Shown here one piece after another: positions 17,747 through 25,724 of a stretch of DNA of 64,000 nt; the stretch's first letter is position 1; every line of letters starts with the position of its first letter. The stretch spans positions 2,356,001-2,420,000 of the forward strand of contig NZ_FSRC01000001.1 in assembly GCF_900129785.1 (NCBI RefSeq), in the 5' to 3' direction. This DNA is from Algoriphagus halophilus (GTDB taxonomy: Bacteria; Bacteroidota; Bacteroidia; Cytophagales; Cyclobacteriaceae). The notes under the pieces were generated by a model that was given only the letters and a program-made list of their open reading frames with translations, did no database searches and was not told the origin of the DNA. Position numbers and translations under genes: made by a program.

Positions 17747-19260
17747 CAAAACTGAAAGTAAATAAACTCCTTAGCTTCAGTAAACACTCCCCAAAAAACG
17801 ATTAGGAATCCTGTAAATAGGTAAACTGGGTATCTATACCATTTTCCCTCTAACCTACCTAACCAATTGAACTGAAACCTTCCAATCCATTCCAATCCAA
17901 GAAAAAGAATCAAAGCAATTCTTATATCATAGCCAAGCCAAGCAAAATTCCTTGGTAATAAAGGGTTTTTAAACAAACCACCTAAATACCCCCAAGCATC
18001 TCCAACTGAATCAGCCCTAAAAAACACCCAAGCAATACAGACCAGAGTGAAAGTTGATACCATCTTTAAAGCTTCTTTGAAGGAAGGGATAAGATGGCTT
18101 CCTTCATGAAGGTGAGTTCTATTCTTCCCAATCAAAAAGATCGGTATAAATAAGGCAGCATGGATCCCTCCCCAAACTATAAAAGTCCAGTTAGCACCAT
18201 GCCAGAAGCCCGAAACCAAGAATACAATAAAGATATTGCGAATAGCTTTGGCTTTTATTACTCGGCTTCCTCCAAGCGGAATATAGAGGTAATCACGAAA
18301 CCAGGTAGAAAGTGAGATATGCCATCTCCGCCAGAATTCAGCGATGTCTCTACTGAAATAGGGAGTTCGGAAGTTAGTCATCAGATCGAAACCAAAGAGC
18401 TTTGCTACACCAATAGCTATATCCGAATATCCTGAGAAGTCTCCATAGATCTGAAATGCGAAGAGGATAGCTCCCATGATAAGCTCTAATCCTGATGCGG
18501 TTTGATAATTCTCGAATATGGGATTGACTACTAAGGCACAGTTGTCAGCAATAACCATTTTTTTAAATAGACCCCAGAGAATTAGTTTCATTCCATCGGA
18601 TCCTTTTTGGTATTCGAATTCCCGCTTTTTAAAGAACTGAGGAAGTAGATTCGAAGCCCTCTCTATAGGACCTGCTACCAGCTGAGGGAAGAAAGCCACG
18701 AAGGTAAAGAAGGCGATTGGGTCTTTAGTTGGCTTTAGCTTCCCTTTATAGACGTCTATGGAATAGCTTAAAGTTTGAAAGGTATAGAAAGAAATCCCTA
18801 CAGGAAGTATCAGGTTAAGCGTGCTGATATGAGGTTGAAAACCTAGTAACAAGATAAAGTCAGCTGCAGAATCTATAAAGAAGTTGAAGTACTTGAAGAA
18901 AGCGAGAATTCCTAAGTTAAAAATTAAAGAAATGGCTAAGTAGCGTTTACGGCCTGTGAACCAGTTTTCAGTTTTCAGTGGTCGGTTGTCAGTGGTCAGT
19001 CCTTTCTCAATTTCAAATTGATTCAAGTCTGCTGTAGACTGCTGACCGTCGTCTGTCGACATCTTTAATCCACACCAGAAATCTATCGCCGAACTCGCAA
19101 TAATCAATCCAAGAAATCTCCAGTCCCACCAGCCATAAAACACATAGCTAGCCAATAAAAGAAAGGCATTCTGAAACTTCAAATTCTTCTGAAATACAAA
19201 CCAGTATAGTAGAAATACTATCGGCAGGAAGATCAGAAAGGTGAAGGAGTTGAAAAGCAT
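17746..19260 (-). CDS. MBOAT-family O-acyltransferase (AlgI-like) with repeat-derived insertion
   Basis: The 504-residue polytopic protein opens with LFNSFTFLIFLPIVFLLYW and carries the AlgI core: LVAGPIERASNLLPQF, GYSDIAIGVAKLFGF, EFWRRWHISLSTWFRDYLYIPLGG and VSGFWHGANWTFIVWGGIHAAL, which holds the catalytic His. It would move acetyl or another acyl group across the membrane for glycan O-acylation with its SGNH partner. Residues about 67-100, hydrophilic and next to the Cys-Gly-Leu-Lys segment, are encoded by a seven-base repeat cluster (18962-19061) inserted in frame in a cytoplasmic loop. This is the first gene of the long minus-strand operon. Confidence 0.9.
   Translation of the reverse strand: MLFNSFTFLIFLPIVFLLYWFVFQKNLKFQNAFLLLASYVFYGWWDWRFLGLIIASSAIDFWCGLKMSTDDGQQSTADLNQFEIEKGLTTDNRPLKTENWFTGRKRYLAISLIFNLGILAFFKYFNFFIDSAADFILLLGFQPHISTLNLILPVGISFYTFQTLSYSIDVYKGKLKPTKDPIAFFTFVAFFPQLVAGPIERASNLLPQFFKKREFEYQKGSDGMKLILWGLFKKMVIADNCALVVNPIFENYQTASGLELIMGAILFAFQIYGDFSGYSDIAIGVAKLFGFDLMTNFRTPYFSRDIAEFWRRWHISLSTWFRDYLYIPLGGSRVIKAKAIRNIFIVFLVSGFWHGANWTFIVWGGIHAALFIPIFLIGKNRTHLHEGSHLIPSFKEALKMVSTFTLVCIAWVFFRADSVGDAWGYLGGLFKNPLLPRNFAWLGYDIRIALILFLGLEWIGRFQFNWLGRLEGKWYRYPVYLFTGFLIVFWGVFTEAKEFIYFQF
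18962..19061. repeat. Two seven-base repeat arrays inside the MBOAT gene
   Basis: On the plus strand 18962-19003 reads CAGTTTT, CAGTTTT, CAGTGGT, CGGTTGT, CAGTGGT, CAGTCCT. After a 23-base spacer, 19027-19061 on the minus strand reads GTCGACA, GACGACG, GTCAGCA, GTCTACA, GCAGACT. The whole stretch is translated without a stop in the MBOAT frame as a hydrophilic loop of about 33 residues that AlgI-like proteins normally lack. Confidence 0.85.
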
Positions 19261-19264
19261 GTTT

Positions 19265-19299
19265 CAGTGAACAGTGATCAGTTGACAGAAATCAGTGGT
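19265..19299. repeat. Seven-base repeat array just upstream of the MBOAT start codon
   Basis: Five consecutive units read CAGTGAA, CAGTGAT, CAGTTGA, CAGAAAT, CAGTGGT on the plus strand. The array begins four bases upstream of the MBOAT ATG (19260-19258), so it would lie in that gene's 5' leader. It has the same unit consensus as the two intragenic arrays. Confidence 0.85.
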
Positions 19300-19467
19300 G
19301 CAAAGGAAAGCGTTCAGGGGGCAGAAATTAAGAATTGCAGGACACAAGGTCTAGTGATCATCTGTTCTATATTCATGATTCTGCGTGCAATGTATATCTA
19401 GACTGCCCTCCTCTATTTTGTATCAGTGTTGACGCGGAATTGAACACTGCCAACTGGCCAAGGCTTC

Positions 19468-19617
19468 GCCCTTTCACTCCCATCTTTGAATTTAAAATGA
19501 GGAGTTAAAAATGAAGAAATGGAGTCAGTAATGCTACTGAGATTGCCAGGCTGCTCTCCCGCCACGGCGGGCAGGCGAAATGACTTAAACTGACTGAGTA
19601 ATAAATTTACTCGGTTG
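19468..19617. repeat. Dispersed element, copy 1 (with internal extra segment)
   Basis: Bases 19468-19485 match 30320-30337 at 17 of 18 positions, and 19593-19617 are identical over 25 bases to 30350-30374. The 25-bp block contains the inverted repeat GAGTAA...TTACTC. Copy 1 has about 95 extra bases between the two blocks, including a GAGATTGCC...GCGAAATGAC segment around a GC-rich hairpin that looks like a REP-type insertion. Confidence 0.75.
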
Positions 19618-19815
19618 GTTTGGATTCGCAAATTTTATGATGTGAGATTTTTGAACAACAAAGTTTCAAATGGGAATTGGTGAGCTTTAATTAGAGTTTG
19701 GAGAATGAAAAATTTAAAGTTTAAAAAGAGGAATTTAAAGTAAGGAAAATTGAAAATGATCAAAATTGAAAATGATGTATTTCGAGGAACAAATCTCAGT
19801 CGACCAAGGAGCCAA

Positions 19816-19982
19816 TATTTAGCGAAGCCTATCTCAGTGCCTGCCTACCGAAGGCAGGAAGCTGTATTTCTCCGCCAAAGGCGGATTAATTCAGCCGAGG
19901 AACGAGGCTATATCTCGCCGAAGACGTATTTCAATCGAGGTACGAGCTTTTATTTCGCCGAAGGCATATCTTCTTTATTCAA
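19816..19982. repeat. Cluster of diverged palindromic repeats
   Basis: Perfect or near-perfect palindromes occur at 19840-19858 (CCTGCC...GGCAGG) and 19871-19885 (TCCGCC-AAA-GGCGGA). Around them a diverged unit of about 20 bases, of the kind ATTTCGCCGAAGGCATATC, recurs near 19816, 19866, 19910 and 19960, alternating with CCGAGGAACGAGGC-type units. Spacing and sequence are too irregular for CRISPR. It resembles the small intergenic palindromic elements seen in Bacteroidota genomes. Confidence 0.7.
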
Positions 19983-20107
19983 GATAGCACTTTGGGGCAG
20001 ATATTTTTAAGATCGGATAAATTTCAATCCAAAAAATTGATCTTCAATTGTTATCTTAAATTCCCAATTAATTGAACCTTTACTTTTTACAATAATTCCA
20101 AATACTC

Positions 20108-21769
20108 ATGACCAGATTTCGATTGCCCTGCTTCATTTTTTTAATATTCATTCAATGGACCTATGTACTTGGGCAGGAATATGATCTAGTCATTTATGGG
20201 GGTACTTCAGCAGGAGTAGCAGCGGCAATCCAAGCTTCCAGAATGGATAAATCTGTGGTGTTAATTGAGCCCAGTCATCGATTAGGAGGACTGACTACCG
20301 GCGGTTTAGGACAAACGGACATAGGGAATAAACAGGCGATTGGAGGAATCAGCAGGGAATTCTACCAAGGTATCAAGGAATACTATAACCAGCCTGAACA
20401 TTGGAAATGGCAGAAAAAAGAAGAATACAAAGACGGAGGTCAAACGACCACTGCTGAGGGAGAAGATGCCATGTGGACGTTTGAACCTTCTGCAGCCTTA
20501 CAGGTTTTCCAACAGATGTTGGATCAGGAGGAAGTTACTCTTGTCTATGGAGAACGGCTTTTGAGAACTGAGGATGGGGTCGAGAAATCAAATGGCCTAC
20601 TTAAAGCCATTACCATGGAAAGCGGAAAGAAATTCCAAGGTAAAATGTTTATGGATGCCACCTATGAAGGTGATCTAATGGCTACTGCTGGGGTTTCCTA
20701 TACGGTAGGAAGAGAGGGGAACAAAAAATACAAGGAATCCCTCAATGGGGTCCAAGCCAATTATTATGCCCCTACCCTCCAAAACAAGGTTTCCCGCAAT
20801 GCCATCAACCATAATTTCGTCCCGGGTGTGGATCCCTATGTTGAAAAAGGCAATCCTTCCAGTGGTTTACTTCCTTTTATTAATCCCGAGGGACCAGGAA
20901 TCGATGGAGCTGGGGACCACAAGGTTCAGGCTTACTGCTTTAGAATGTGCTTAACGGATCATCCTGATAACCGAATTCCATTTGAAAAACCTGAAGGTTA
21001 TCAGGAATTGGACTATGAATTACTGATCCGAAATTATGAAACGGGAGAAGCTCAGGTTCCCTGGATCAATTCCTCCATGCCCAACCGAAAAACGGACACG
21101 AACAACCGTTTGGGCTTTTCCACTGATTTCATTGGGCAAAACTATGATTATCCGGAGGCCAGCTATGAAGAACGGGAAAGGATTGTAGAAGCTCATAGAA
21201 AATATCAACAAGGTTTGATGTGGACCTTGGCCTATCACCCAAGAATGCCTGAAAAAATACGAAATGAAGTCTCTAGATGGGGTACCAGCAAAGATGAATT
21301 TGAGCGGGAGGACGGTTGGCAAAACCAATTGTATATCCGGGAAGCAAGAAGAATGGTCAGTGATTTGGTGATGACCCAGCATCATTGTGAGGGCTTAGAG
21401 GTTGTAGACGATGGAATTGGTCTGGCAGCCTATGGAATGGATTCTCATCATATTCAGCGCTACGTGGATGCCAATGGCTTTGTCCAAAATGAAGGAAATG
21501 TAGAAGCTCATGTTTCTGGCCCCTATCCAATCAGCTATAGATCCATTATTCCTAAAAAATCGGAAGCCCAAAACCTCTTGGTGCCTGTTTGTATCAGTGC
21601 TTCACATATTGCTTTTGGATCCATCCGAATGGAACCGGTTTTCATGGTATTGGGGCAATCTGCAGCAATAGCAGCAGTGATGGCAATCGACGAGTCCATT
21701 CCGGTTCAGGATATCTCCTATGCTTCATTGAAGGAAATTATTCTAAAATATAAGCAGCGGTTGAAGTAA
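20108..21769 (+). CDS. Secreted FAD-dependent oxidoreductase
   Basis: The 553-residue protein has an N-terminal signal peptide ([18 protein letters not shown]) and then a dinucleotide-binding motif, [17 protein letters not shown], at about residue 26. [20 protein letters not shown] follows and marks the FAD_oxidored family (PF12831). Bacteroidota encode many exported members, often near polysaccharide-degrading genes; their substrates are mostly unknown, and some are annotated as xanthan lyase-like. It stands alone on the plus strand, with repeat-rich DNA upstream and a hairpin downstream (21811-21830). The C-terminal [23 protein letters not shown] segment matches the family's terminal FAD contact. 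Confidence 0.85.
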   Translation: MTRFRLPCFIFLIFIQWTYVLGQEYDLVIYGGTSAGVAAAIQASRMDKSVVLIEPSHRLGGLTTGGLGQTDIGNKQAIGGISREFYQGIKEYYNQPEHWKWQKKEEYKDGGQTTTAEGEDAMWTFEPSAALQVFQQMLDQEEVTLVYGERLLRTEDGVEKSNGLLKAITMESGKKFQGKMFMDATYEGDLMATAGVSYTVGREGNKKYKESLNGVQANYYAPTLQNKVSRNAINHNFVPGVDPYVEKGNPSSGLLPFINPEGPGIDGAGDHKVQAYCFRMCLTDHPDNRIPFEKPEGYQELDYELLIRNYETGEAQVPWINSSMPNRKTDTNNRLGFSTDFIGQNYDYPEASYEERERIVEAHRKYQQGLMWTLAYHPRMPEKIRNEVSRWGTSKDEFEREDGWQNQLYIREARRMVSDLVMTQHHCEGLEVVDDGIGLAAYGMDSHHIQRYVDANGFVQNEGNVEAHVSGPYPISYRSIIPKKSEAQNLLVPVCISASHIAFGSIRMEPVFMVLGQSAAIAAVMAIDESIPVQDISYASLKEIILKYKQRLK

Positions 21770-21810
21770 AATCTAATAAGTACGGAATGGGAAGTACGAG
21801 GATCAAATGG

Positions 21811-21830
21811 CTCTTACTTCTCTGTAAGAG
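21811..21830. terminator. Hairpin downstream of the FAD oxidoreductase gene
   Basis: CTCTTAC at 21811-21817 pairs perfectly with GTAAGAG at 21824-21830 around a six-base loop, 42 bases after the stop codon. No T-run follows, so it is only a possible terminator or 3'-end stabiliser. Confidence 0.4.
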
Positions 21831-21969
21831 TATACTATCCTAACTCAATATTTTGAACATAGGAATTCGCCAACCCTATCCCCTTAGCTCATAAGATTAG
21901 AGTTTTTTTTAAAATCCCACGCAACCAATTCGTAACTTCCCTTGTATGGGCTAATGCAAGCTTGGGAAT

Positions 21970-22539
21970 GTGAAATCTGACAAACTGGAAAAAGATATCT
22001 GGCAAGGCCTGGTGGAAAACAACCGTAAATACCAGGAGATTCTGTATAGACGCTATTACAGTTATGGAATGAGTATATGCCTACGCTATACCCAAACCAG
22101 GGAGGAAGCGAAAGAAATCTTGCACGATGGATTCATGGTTCTATACAAAACGCCTAGAAAATTAGATCCATCCTTACCCTTCAAACCTTGGTTTAGAAGG
22201 GTGTTGATTAACCGATGCATCAATCATTTCAAAAAGCATCATAAAAAAATGGATGAAACTGGGTTTGATCAGATTACTGAGTCAGAAACTAGCGAACCAA
22301 GCCCATTGGAAAGCATGCAATATGAGGAACTTTTACAATTGATCCTTCGCTTGCCAAGCGCCTATCAGGCTGTTTTCAATTTATATATTCTGGATGGCTA
22401 TACCCATGATGAAATTGCCAAGTTACTGGACATCAGTGTAGGAACCTCCAAATCAAACCTTTCGAGGGCAAGGCAAAAATTAAGAGAGATGTTAAACACC
22501 CAAAGCAATGAGCGAGAATTTCTTCGACAAGAGCGATAA
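21970..22539 (+). CDS. ECF-type RNA polymerase sigma factor
   Basis: The 189-residue protein has a sigma region 2 (YRRYYSYGMSICLRYTQ, then EEAKEILHDGFMVLYK) and a region 4 helix-turn-helix (LPSAYQAVFNLYILDGYTHDEIA, then GTSKSNLSRARQKLREML). This is the domain order of extracytoplasmic-function sigma factors. The start is GTG at 21970; an ATG two bases earlier is closed at once by a stop. It overlaps the next gene by 32 bp, so the two are co-expressed. It probably directs transcription of an envelope-related regulon, which may include the genes just downstream; that is inference. Confidence 0.9.
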   Translation: MKSDKLEKDIWQGLVENNRKYQEILYRRYYSYGMSICLRYTQTREEAKEILHDGFMVLYKTPRKLDPSLPFKPWFRRVLINRCINHFKKHHKKMDETGFDQITESETSEPSPLESMQYEELLQLILRLPSAYQAVFNLYILDGYTHDEIAKLLDISVGTSKSNLSRARQKLREMLNTQSNEREFLRQER

Positions 22540-23734
22540 GGAGTTGGATGAACTCTTGAAAAAGATTTCCGAGTCGGCGGACATCCCCTTCTCAGAGAAA
22601 GATTGGTCTGATATGGAATCACGGCTGGATCAAAATCTTTCTAACGGGGCCATTGACTGGAAAACGTCCATCTTAAGTTGGGTCGCAGCTTTGCTCCTTG
22701 TGGGTGCCTTATTGAGTTCCATTTGGGAAAGGCAGGATCCCATTCAGGAGTATCAAACAGAACAACATGAGGGCTTTCTGGAGCCGATTCCACTTGAAAA
22801 CAATACTCCTCAGGAAAGTCCTATATCCGTCCTAGAAGGTGATGAATCTGGTAAAAGTGCTTTTGAGGAATCTTATAATGAAAGCTCACCTTTATCAGGT
22901 CCTGCCACTTTCAACCCTATTTACGACCAAGAATCTTTTGTCGGAAATTCCTATGCAGAAAACAGGGGGCTCGACCATCCTATTCCCGTGAGTGAGAGGA
23001 ATGGGGCAATTTCAATTAGAAGTTTGGAAGGTCTGGACAAATCACTAGAAAAAGGCTTGACGACTTTCTCTTTCGAAGCGCCTCTTCAGGAAGACATAAA
23101 AAAAGTAAGTAAGCAGGGAAGTAAGCAGGGAAAGGAACAATTTGGAGGAAAATTCAATATTTCAGTTCAGGTAGCTCCAGACATCAGTGCAATTCAAATC
23201 GATCAATTTCGCAAAGCAGGAAATATGGTTGGCCTGGGTGTCGAATATTTTATCCGGTCAAAATTGAGTATTTCCACCGGAGTCTATTATTCCTATAAGC
23301 CATACAGTGGAGATCAGGGCTATCATTCAAATTATGGTTATGAACCAACCTATATAATTGGAGCCTGTGACCTGCTTGACATTCCTTTGAACCTAAGATA
23401 TTATCCTTTCGAAGGGAAAGTTCAACGGTTTTTCATCAGTGCAGGAGTCTCCTCTTACCTGATGCTGAAAGAAAAATATGAACTGGAATACTATAACGAA
23501 GACACAGGATATCCCTATACAAGGGAGTTAGAGGTAAAAGGTGCCAATCAGCATTTCTTGGGCATAGCCAATATCAGCGTGGGTTATGAAAGAAAACTCG
23601 GTAGGCAAATCAGTTTACAGGTGGAACCCTATTTCAAGGTACCCTTTTCAGGTGTAGGAGAAGGGGATGTTTCATTAAAAAGTACCGGAATATTCATAGG
23701 TCTAAAATTCTATCCTAGCCAAACACTGAAATAA
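22508..23734 (+). CDS. Anti-sigma-like membrane protein with C-terminal beta-barrel domain
   Basis: The 408-residue protein has an acidic cytoplasmic segment of about 50 residues (ELDELLKKISESADIPFSEKDW), one membrane helix (SILSWVAALLLVGALLSSIW, about 58-77), a long low-complexity linker, and a C-terminal part from about 215 with alternating strands like outer-membrane beta-barrel domains (VGLGVEYFIRSKLSISTGVYYSY). The order matches Bacteroidota proteins paired with ECF sigma factors and presumed to sequester them. A helix-anchored protein carrying a barrel-like domain is topologically puzzling; the C-terminal part may be periplasmic. It overlaps the sigma gene by 32 bp. Confidence 0.78.
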   Translation: MSENFFDKSDKELDELLKKISESADIPFSEKDWSDMESRLDQNLSNGAIDWKTSILSWVAALLLVGALLSSIWERQDPIQEYQTEQHEGFLEPIPLENNTPQESPISVLEGDESGKSAFEESYNESSPLSGPATFNPIYDQESFVGNSYAENRGLDHPIPVSERNGAISIRSLEGLDKSLEKGLTTFSFEAPLQEDIKKVSKQGSKQGKEQFGGKFNISVQVAPDISAIQIDQFRKAGNMVGLGVEYFIRSKLSISTGVYYSYKPYSGDQGYHSNYGYEPTYIIGACDLLDIPLNLRYYPFEGKVQRFFISAGVSSYLMLKEKYELEYYNEDTGYPYTRELEVKGANQHFLGIANISVGYERKLGRQISLQVEPYFKVPFSGVGEGDVSLKSTGIFIGLKFYPSQTLK

Positions 23735-23763
23735 CCATAACACATTCTTATTAAATATGTTAA

Positions 23764-23783
23764 CCTCTTACAGTTAAAAGAGG
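23764..23783. promoter_or_regulatory. Hairpin upstream of the cytochrome-like lipoprotein gene
   Basis: CCTCTT (23764-23769) pairs with AAGAGG (23778-23783) around an eight-base A/T-rich loop, 30 bases after the barrel-protein stop and 39 before the next start. It has no T-run directly after it. It may be a weak terminator or a leader structure. Confidence 0.35.
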
Positions 23784-23821
23784 TCAGGAAATTATTTGCT
23801 AAAATTTTAATCCCTACAACT

Positions 23822-24208
23822 ATGAAAACGACATTCTTGAACAAAAAAACCAATTGGGCAATCATAGCCACATTTGTTTCAGCTCTGATGATTTTTATTT
23901 CCTGTTCCTCGGATTCAGAAGATCAATTGCCAGCTCCACCAAACAATGAATGTGAAGGAAGCACCGCTTCTTTGGCCAATGATATTATTCCCATCATTCA
24001 GCAAAATTGTGCTGTGGCAGGATGCCATGTCTCCGGTACAGGTAGGGCTAATTTATCTGTCAAAGAGAATATTATTTCTTTCGCCAGTCAAATCAGAACC
24101 AATACCCAAGCTGGTGTGATGCCTCCTTCCACTTCAGGCAAGTCCCTATCGGACTCTGAAAAAAAACTGATCAATTGCTGGGTGGCCAATGGTGCTAAAG
24201 ACAATTAA
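23822..24208 (+). CDS. Lipoprotein with c-type-cytochrome-like CX4CH motif
   Basis: The 128-residue protein has a lipoprotein signal peptide (FVSALMIFISC, Cys at about residue 27-28). The mature part contains DIIPIIQQNCAVAGCHVSG, in which the cysteines are spaced C-x4-C-H instead of the standard C-x2-C-H, and later GVMPPSTSGKSLSDSEKKLINCWVANGA, where the Met of MPP could be the distal haem ligand. This layout occurs in small Bacteroidota cytochrome-like proteins. Covalent haem attachment through CX4CH is rare and unproven here. It lies two bases from a YceI gene, suggesting a shared periplasmic role. Confidence 0.72.
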   Translation: MKTTFLNKKTNWAIIATFVSALMIFISCSSDSEDQLPAPPNNECEGSTASLANDIIPIIQQNCAVAGCHVSGTGRANLSVKENIISFASQIRTNTQAGVMPPSTSGKSLSDSEKKLINCWVANGAKDN

Positions 24209-24210
24209 TC

Positions 24211-24750
24211 ATGAAAAAGTTAATCCTATTTACCTTCTTCTGGCTACATGCCTATTATGGATCATGTCAGGCTTTACAATCTGAAAAGGGGTATGTCAAA
24301 TTCTTCAGTAGTGCCTTAATCGAGGATATCACTGCTGAAAATCACCAAGCAAAAGCCCTATTCAATCCAGAAACCGGTGAAGCAGTATTTCTGATTCCTA
24401 TAGCTGATTTTGAATTTAACAAAACGCTGATGAAGGAGCATTTCAATGAAAATTATATGGAATCTGATCAATACCCCGAGGCGTATTTCAAAGGAACTAT
24501 ATCCGGATATCAAAAAGACGCCACAAAAAGTGAGGCGGTTGCTGAAGGGGAAATGATGATTCATGGCGTAAAAAATCAGGTAAGGATTCCTGGAGAAATC
24601 ATCCGTCAAAACAACACGCTTTTATTGAAAGCAGTGTTTCAGGTGGCCCTTGAAGATTATGACATCGAAATCCCAAAATTGATGTTTCAAAAAATTGCGG
24701 AAGAAGTAGAAGTGACCATACAATTTGAATTTCAAAACCCAAGCTTATGA
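24211..24750 (+). CDS. YceI-family periplasmic protein
   Basis: The 179-residue protein has a signal peptide (LILFTFFWLHAYYGSCQA) and the YceI lipocalin-like pattern: GYVKFFSSALIEDITAENH, FLIPIADFEFNKTLMKEHFNENYMES, YPEAYFKGTI and GEMMIHGVKNQVRIPGEI. YceI proteins form beta-barrels that bind isoprenoid-like lipids such as polyprenols. It is two bases after the cytochrome-like gene and overlaps the DUF5777 gene by 4 bp, so the three form an operon. The combination suggests binding or transport of a lipid or quinone-like compound at the envelope; this is inference. Confidence 0.88.
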   Translation: MKKLILFTFFWLHAYYGSCQALQSEKGYVKFFSSALIEDITAENHQAKALFNPETGEAVFLIPIADFEFNKTLMKEHFNENYMESDQYPEAYFKGTISGYQKDATKSEAVAEGEMMIHGVKNQVRIPGEIIRQNNTLLLKAVFQVALEDYDIEIPKLMFQKIAEEVEVTIQFEFQNPSL

Positions 24751-25619
24751 ATTCAGTACGTTTATTTATCACCCTATTATTGGCATTCATTACCATGAAC
24801 TCATCCGGACAGGATCTATTAGATCAATTAAGAGCAAGTTCTGACAATGACCCAAGACCTGTCACTGGAACTTTTAAGGGGACAAGGATCATCAATGGCC
24901 AATCAATAGAGACAAGAGGAAAAGGGAATTTGGAAGTCATCATTTCTCATAGATTCGGAAGAATCAATTCAGGTTCCTACAACTTGTTTGGCCTGGATGA
25001 TGCGAATGTAAGACTGGGGTTGGAATATTCCATTTTGGATAGATTGACAATAGGCTTAGGAAGGAATTCCCTCAATAAGGTATATGATAGTTATATAAAG
25101 GGTAGAATCCTTCAACAAAAGACTAAAGGAAGTCCCGTCTCTATCACTTGGGTCAGTGATTTTTCCATCTACACCTTGAAACGACCAGAATTGCCGATGA
25201 CTTTTGAACGAAGGCTTCGATATGTGCATCAGGCATTGGTGGCACGAAAATTCAATTCGATCCTATCGATTCAATTTATGCCAAGTTATGTGCACCGCAA
25301 CTTAGTTCCGACAGAAATCGAAGGTAATGACCTATTTGCATTAGGCATGGCTGCTAAGGTCTCTTTATCAAGAAGAGTGGGAATTACAGGAGAATATTAT
25401 TATCGATTTGGAAACGACTTGCCTGGCTATAATTCTTTGGGACTGGGAATAGAAATTGAAACCGGTGGACACGTTTTTCAATTGCAGTTCACGAACAGCA
25501 ATGAAATGACTCCTTCTGGATTTATCCCTTCTACTACAGGAAACTTCTTTGATGGAGACATCCATTTCGGATTCAATATTTCCAGGTCGTTTCAGGTAGG
25601 AAAAGGGAGATTGGATTAA
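24747..25619 (+). CDS. DUF5777-like beta-barrel protein
   Basis: The 290-residue protein has a signal peptide ending near SSGQ and then strand-rich sequence: VIISHRFGRINSGSYNLFG, DDANVRLGLEYSILDRLTIGLGRN, and a final segment ending FDGDIHFGFNISRSF. This matches the DUF5777 family as I recall it: outer-membrane-like barrels found beside YceI and cytochrome-like lipoproteins in Bacteroidota. The function is unknown. The ATG start overlaps the YceI stop (ATGA). It is the last plus-strand gene before a convergent junction. Confidence 0.8.
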   Translation: MNSVRLFITLLLAFITMNSSGQDLLDQLRASSDNDPRPVTGTFKGTRIINGQSIETRGKGNLEVIISHRFGRINSGSYNLFGLDDANVRLGLEYSILDRLTIGLGRNSLNKVYDSYIKGRILQQKTKGSPVSITWVSDFSIYTLKRPELPMTFERRLRYVHQALVARKFNSILSIQFMPSYVHRNLVPTEIEGNDLFALGMAAKVSLSRRVGITGEYYYRFGNDLPGYNSLGLGIEIETGGHVFQLQFTNSNEMTPSGFIPSTTGNFFDGDIHFGFNISRSFQVGKGRLD

Positions 25620-25629
25620 AGTTTAAAAT

Positions 25630-25683
25630 GAGGAGATAAAGGAGATAGAGGAGATAGAGGAGATAGAGGGGTTAGAGGAGTTA
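25630..25683. repeat. Six tandem 9-bp repeats between convergent genes
   Basis: The units are GAGGAGATA, AAGGAGATA, GAGGAGATA, GAGGAGATA, GAGGGGTTA and GAGGAGTTA. The array occupies half of the 105-bp gap between the DUF5777 gene and the convergent aminotransferase gene. It is outside any coding region. Confidence 0.9.
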
Positions 25684-25724
25684 AAAGTGAAGAATGAAAA
25701 GTTTATAGTCAATGTGGAAGTAGG

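Larger units (their letters stand above)
19300..20107. other. Gene-free, repeat-rich intergenic region
   Basis: This stretch separates the divergent MBOAT and FAD oxidoreductase genes. I see no credible gene in it; the short open frames lack family features and cross repeats. It holds an inverted repeat CAGTGTT...AACACTG (19424-19449), a copy of a dispersed element (19468-19617), a hairpin CCCGCC-AC-GGCGGG (19558-19571), a tandem 16-bp duplication (19746-19777, 15 of 16 identical) and a cluster of palindromes (19816-19982). Promoters for both flanking genes must lie here, but none is clear. Confidence 0.7.

Noticed and set aside
19413..19631. Minus-strand open frame of 72 codons in the repeat region
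   Set aside because: It crosses the dispersed element and the GC-rich hairpin and has no family features.
19816..19982. Possible CRISPR array
   Set aside because: Repeat units are diverged and palindromic, spacing is irregular, there are no uniform spacers and no cas genes nearby.
19750..20010. Plus-strand open frame of 86 codons upstream of the FAD oxidoreductase
   Set aside because: It is made of diverged palindromic repeats; translation of repeats, not a gene.
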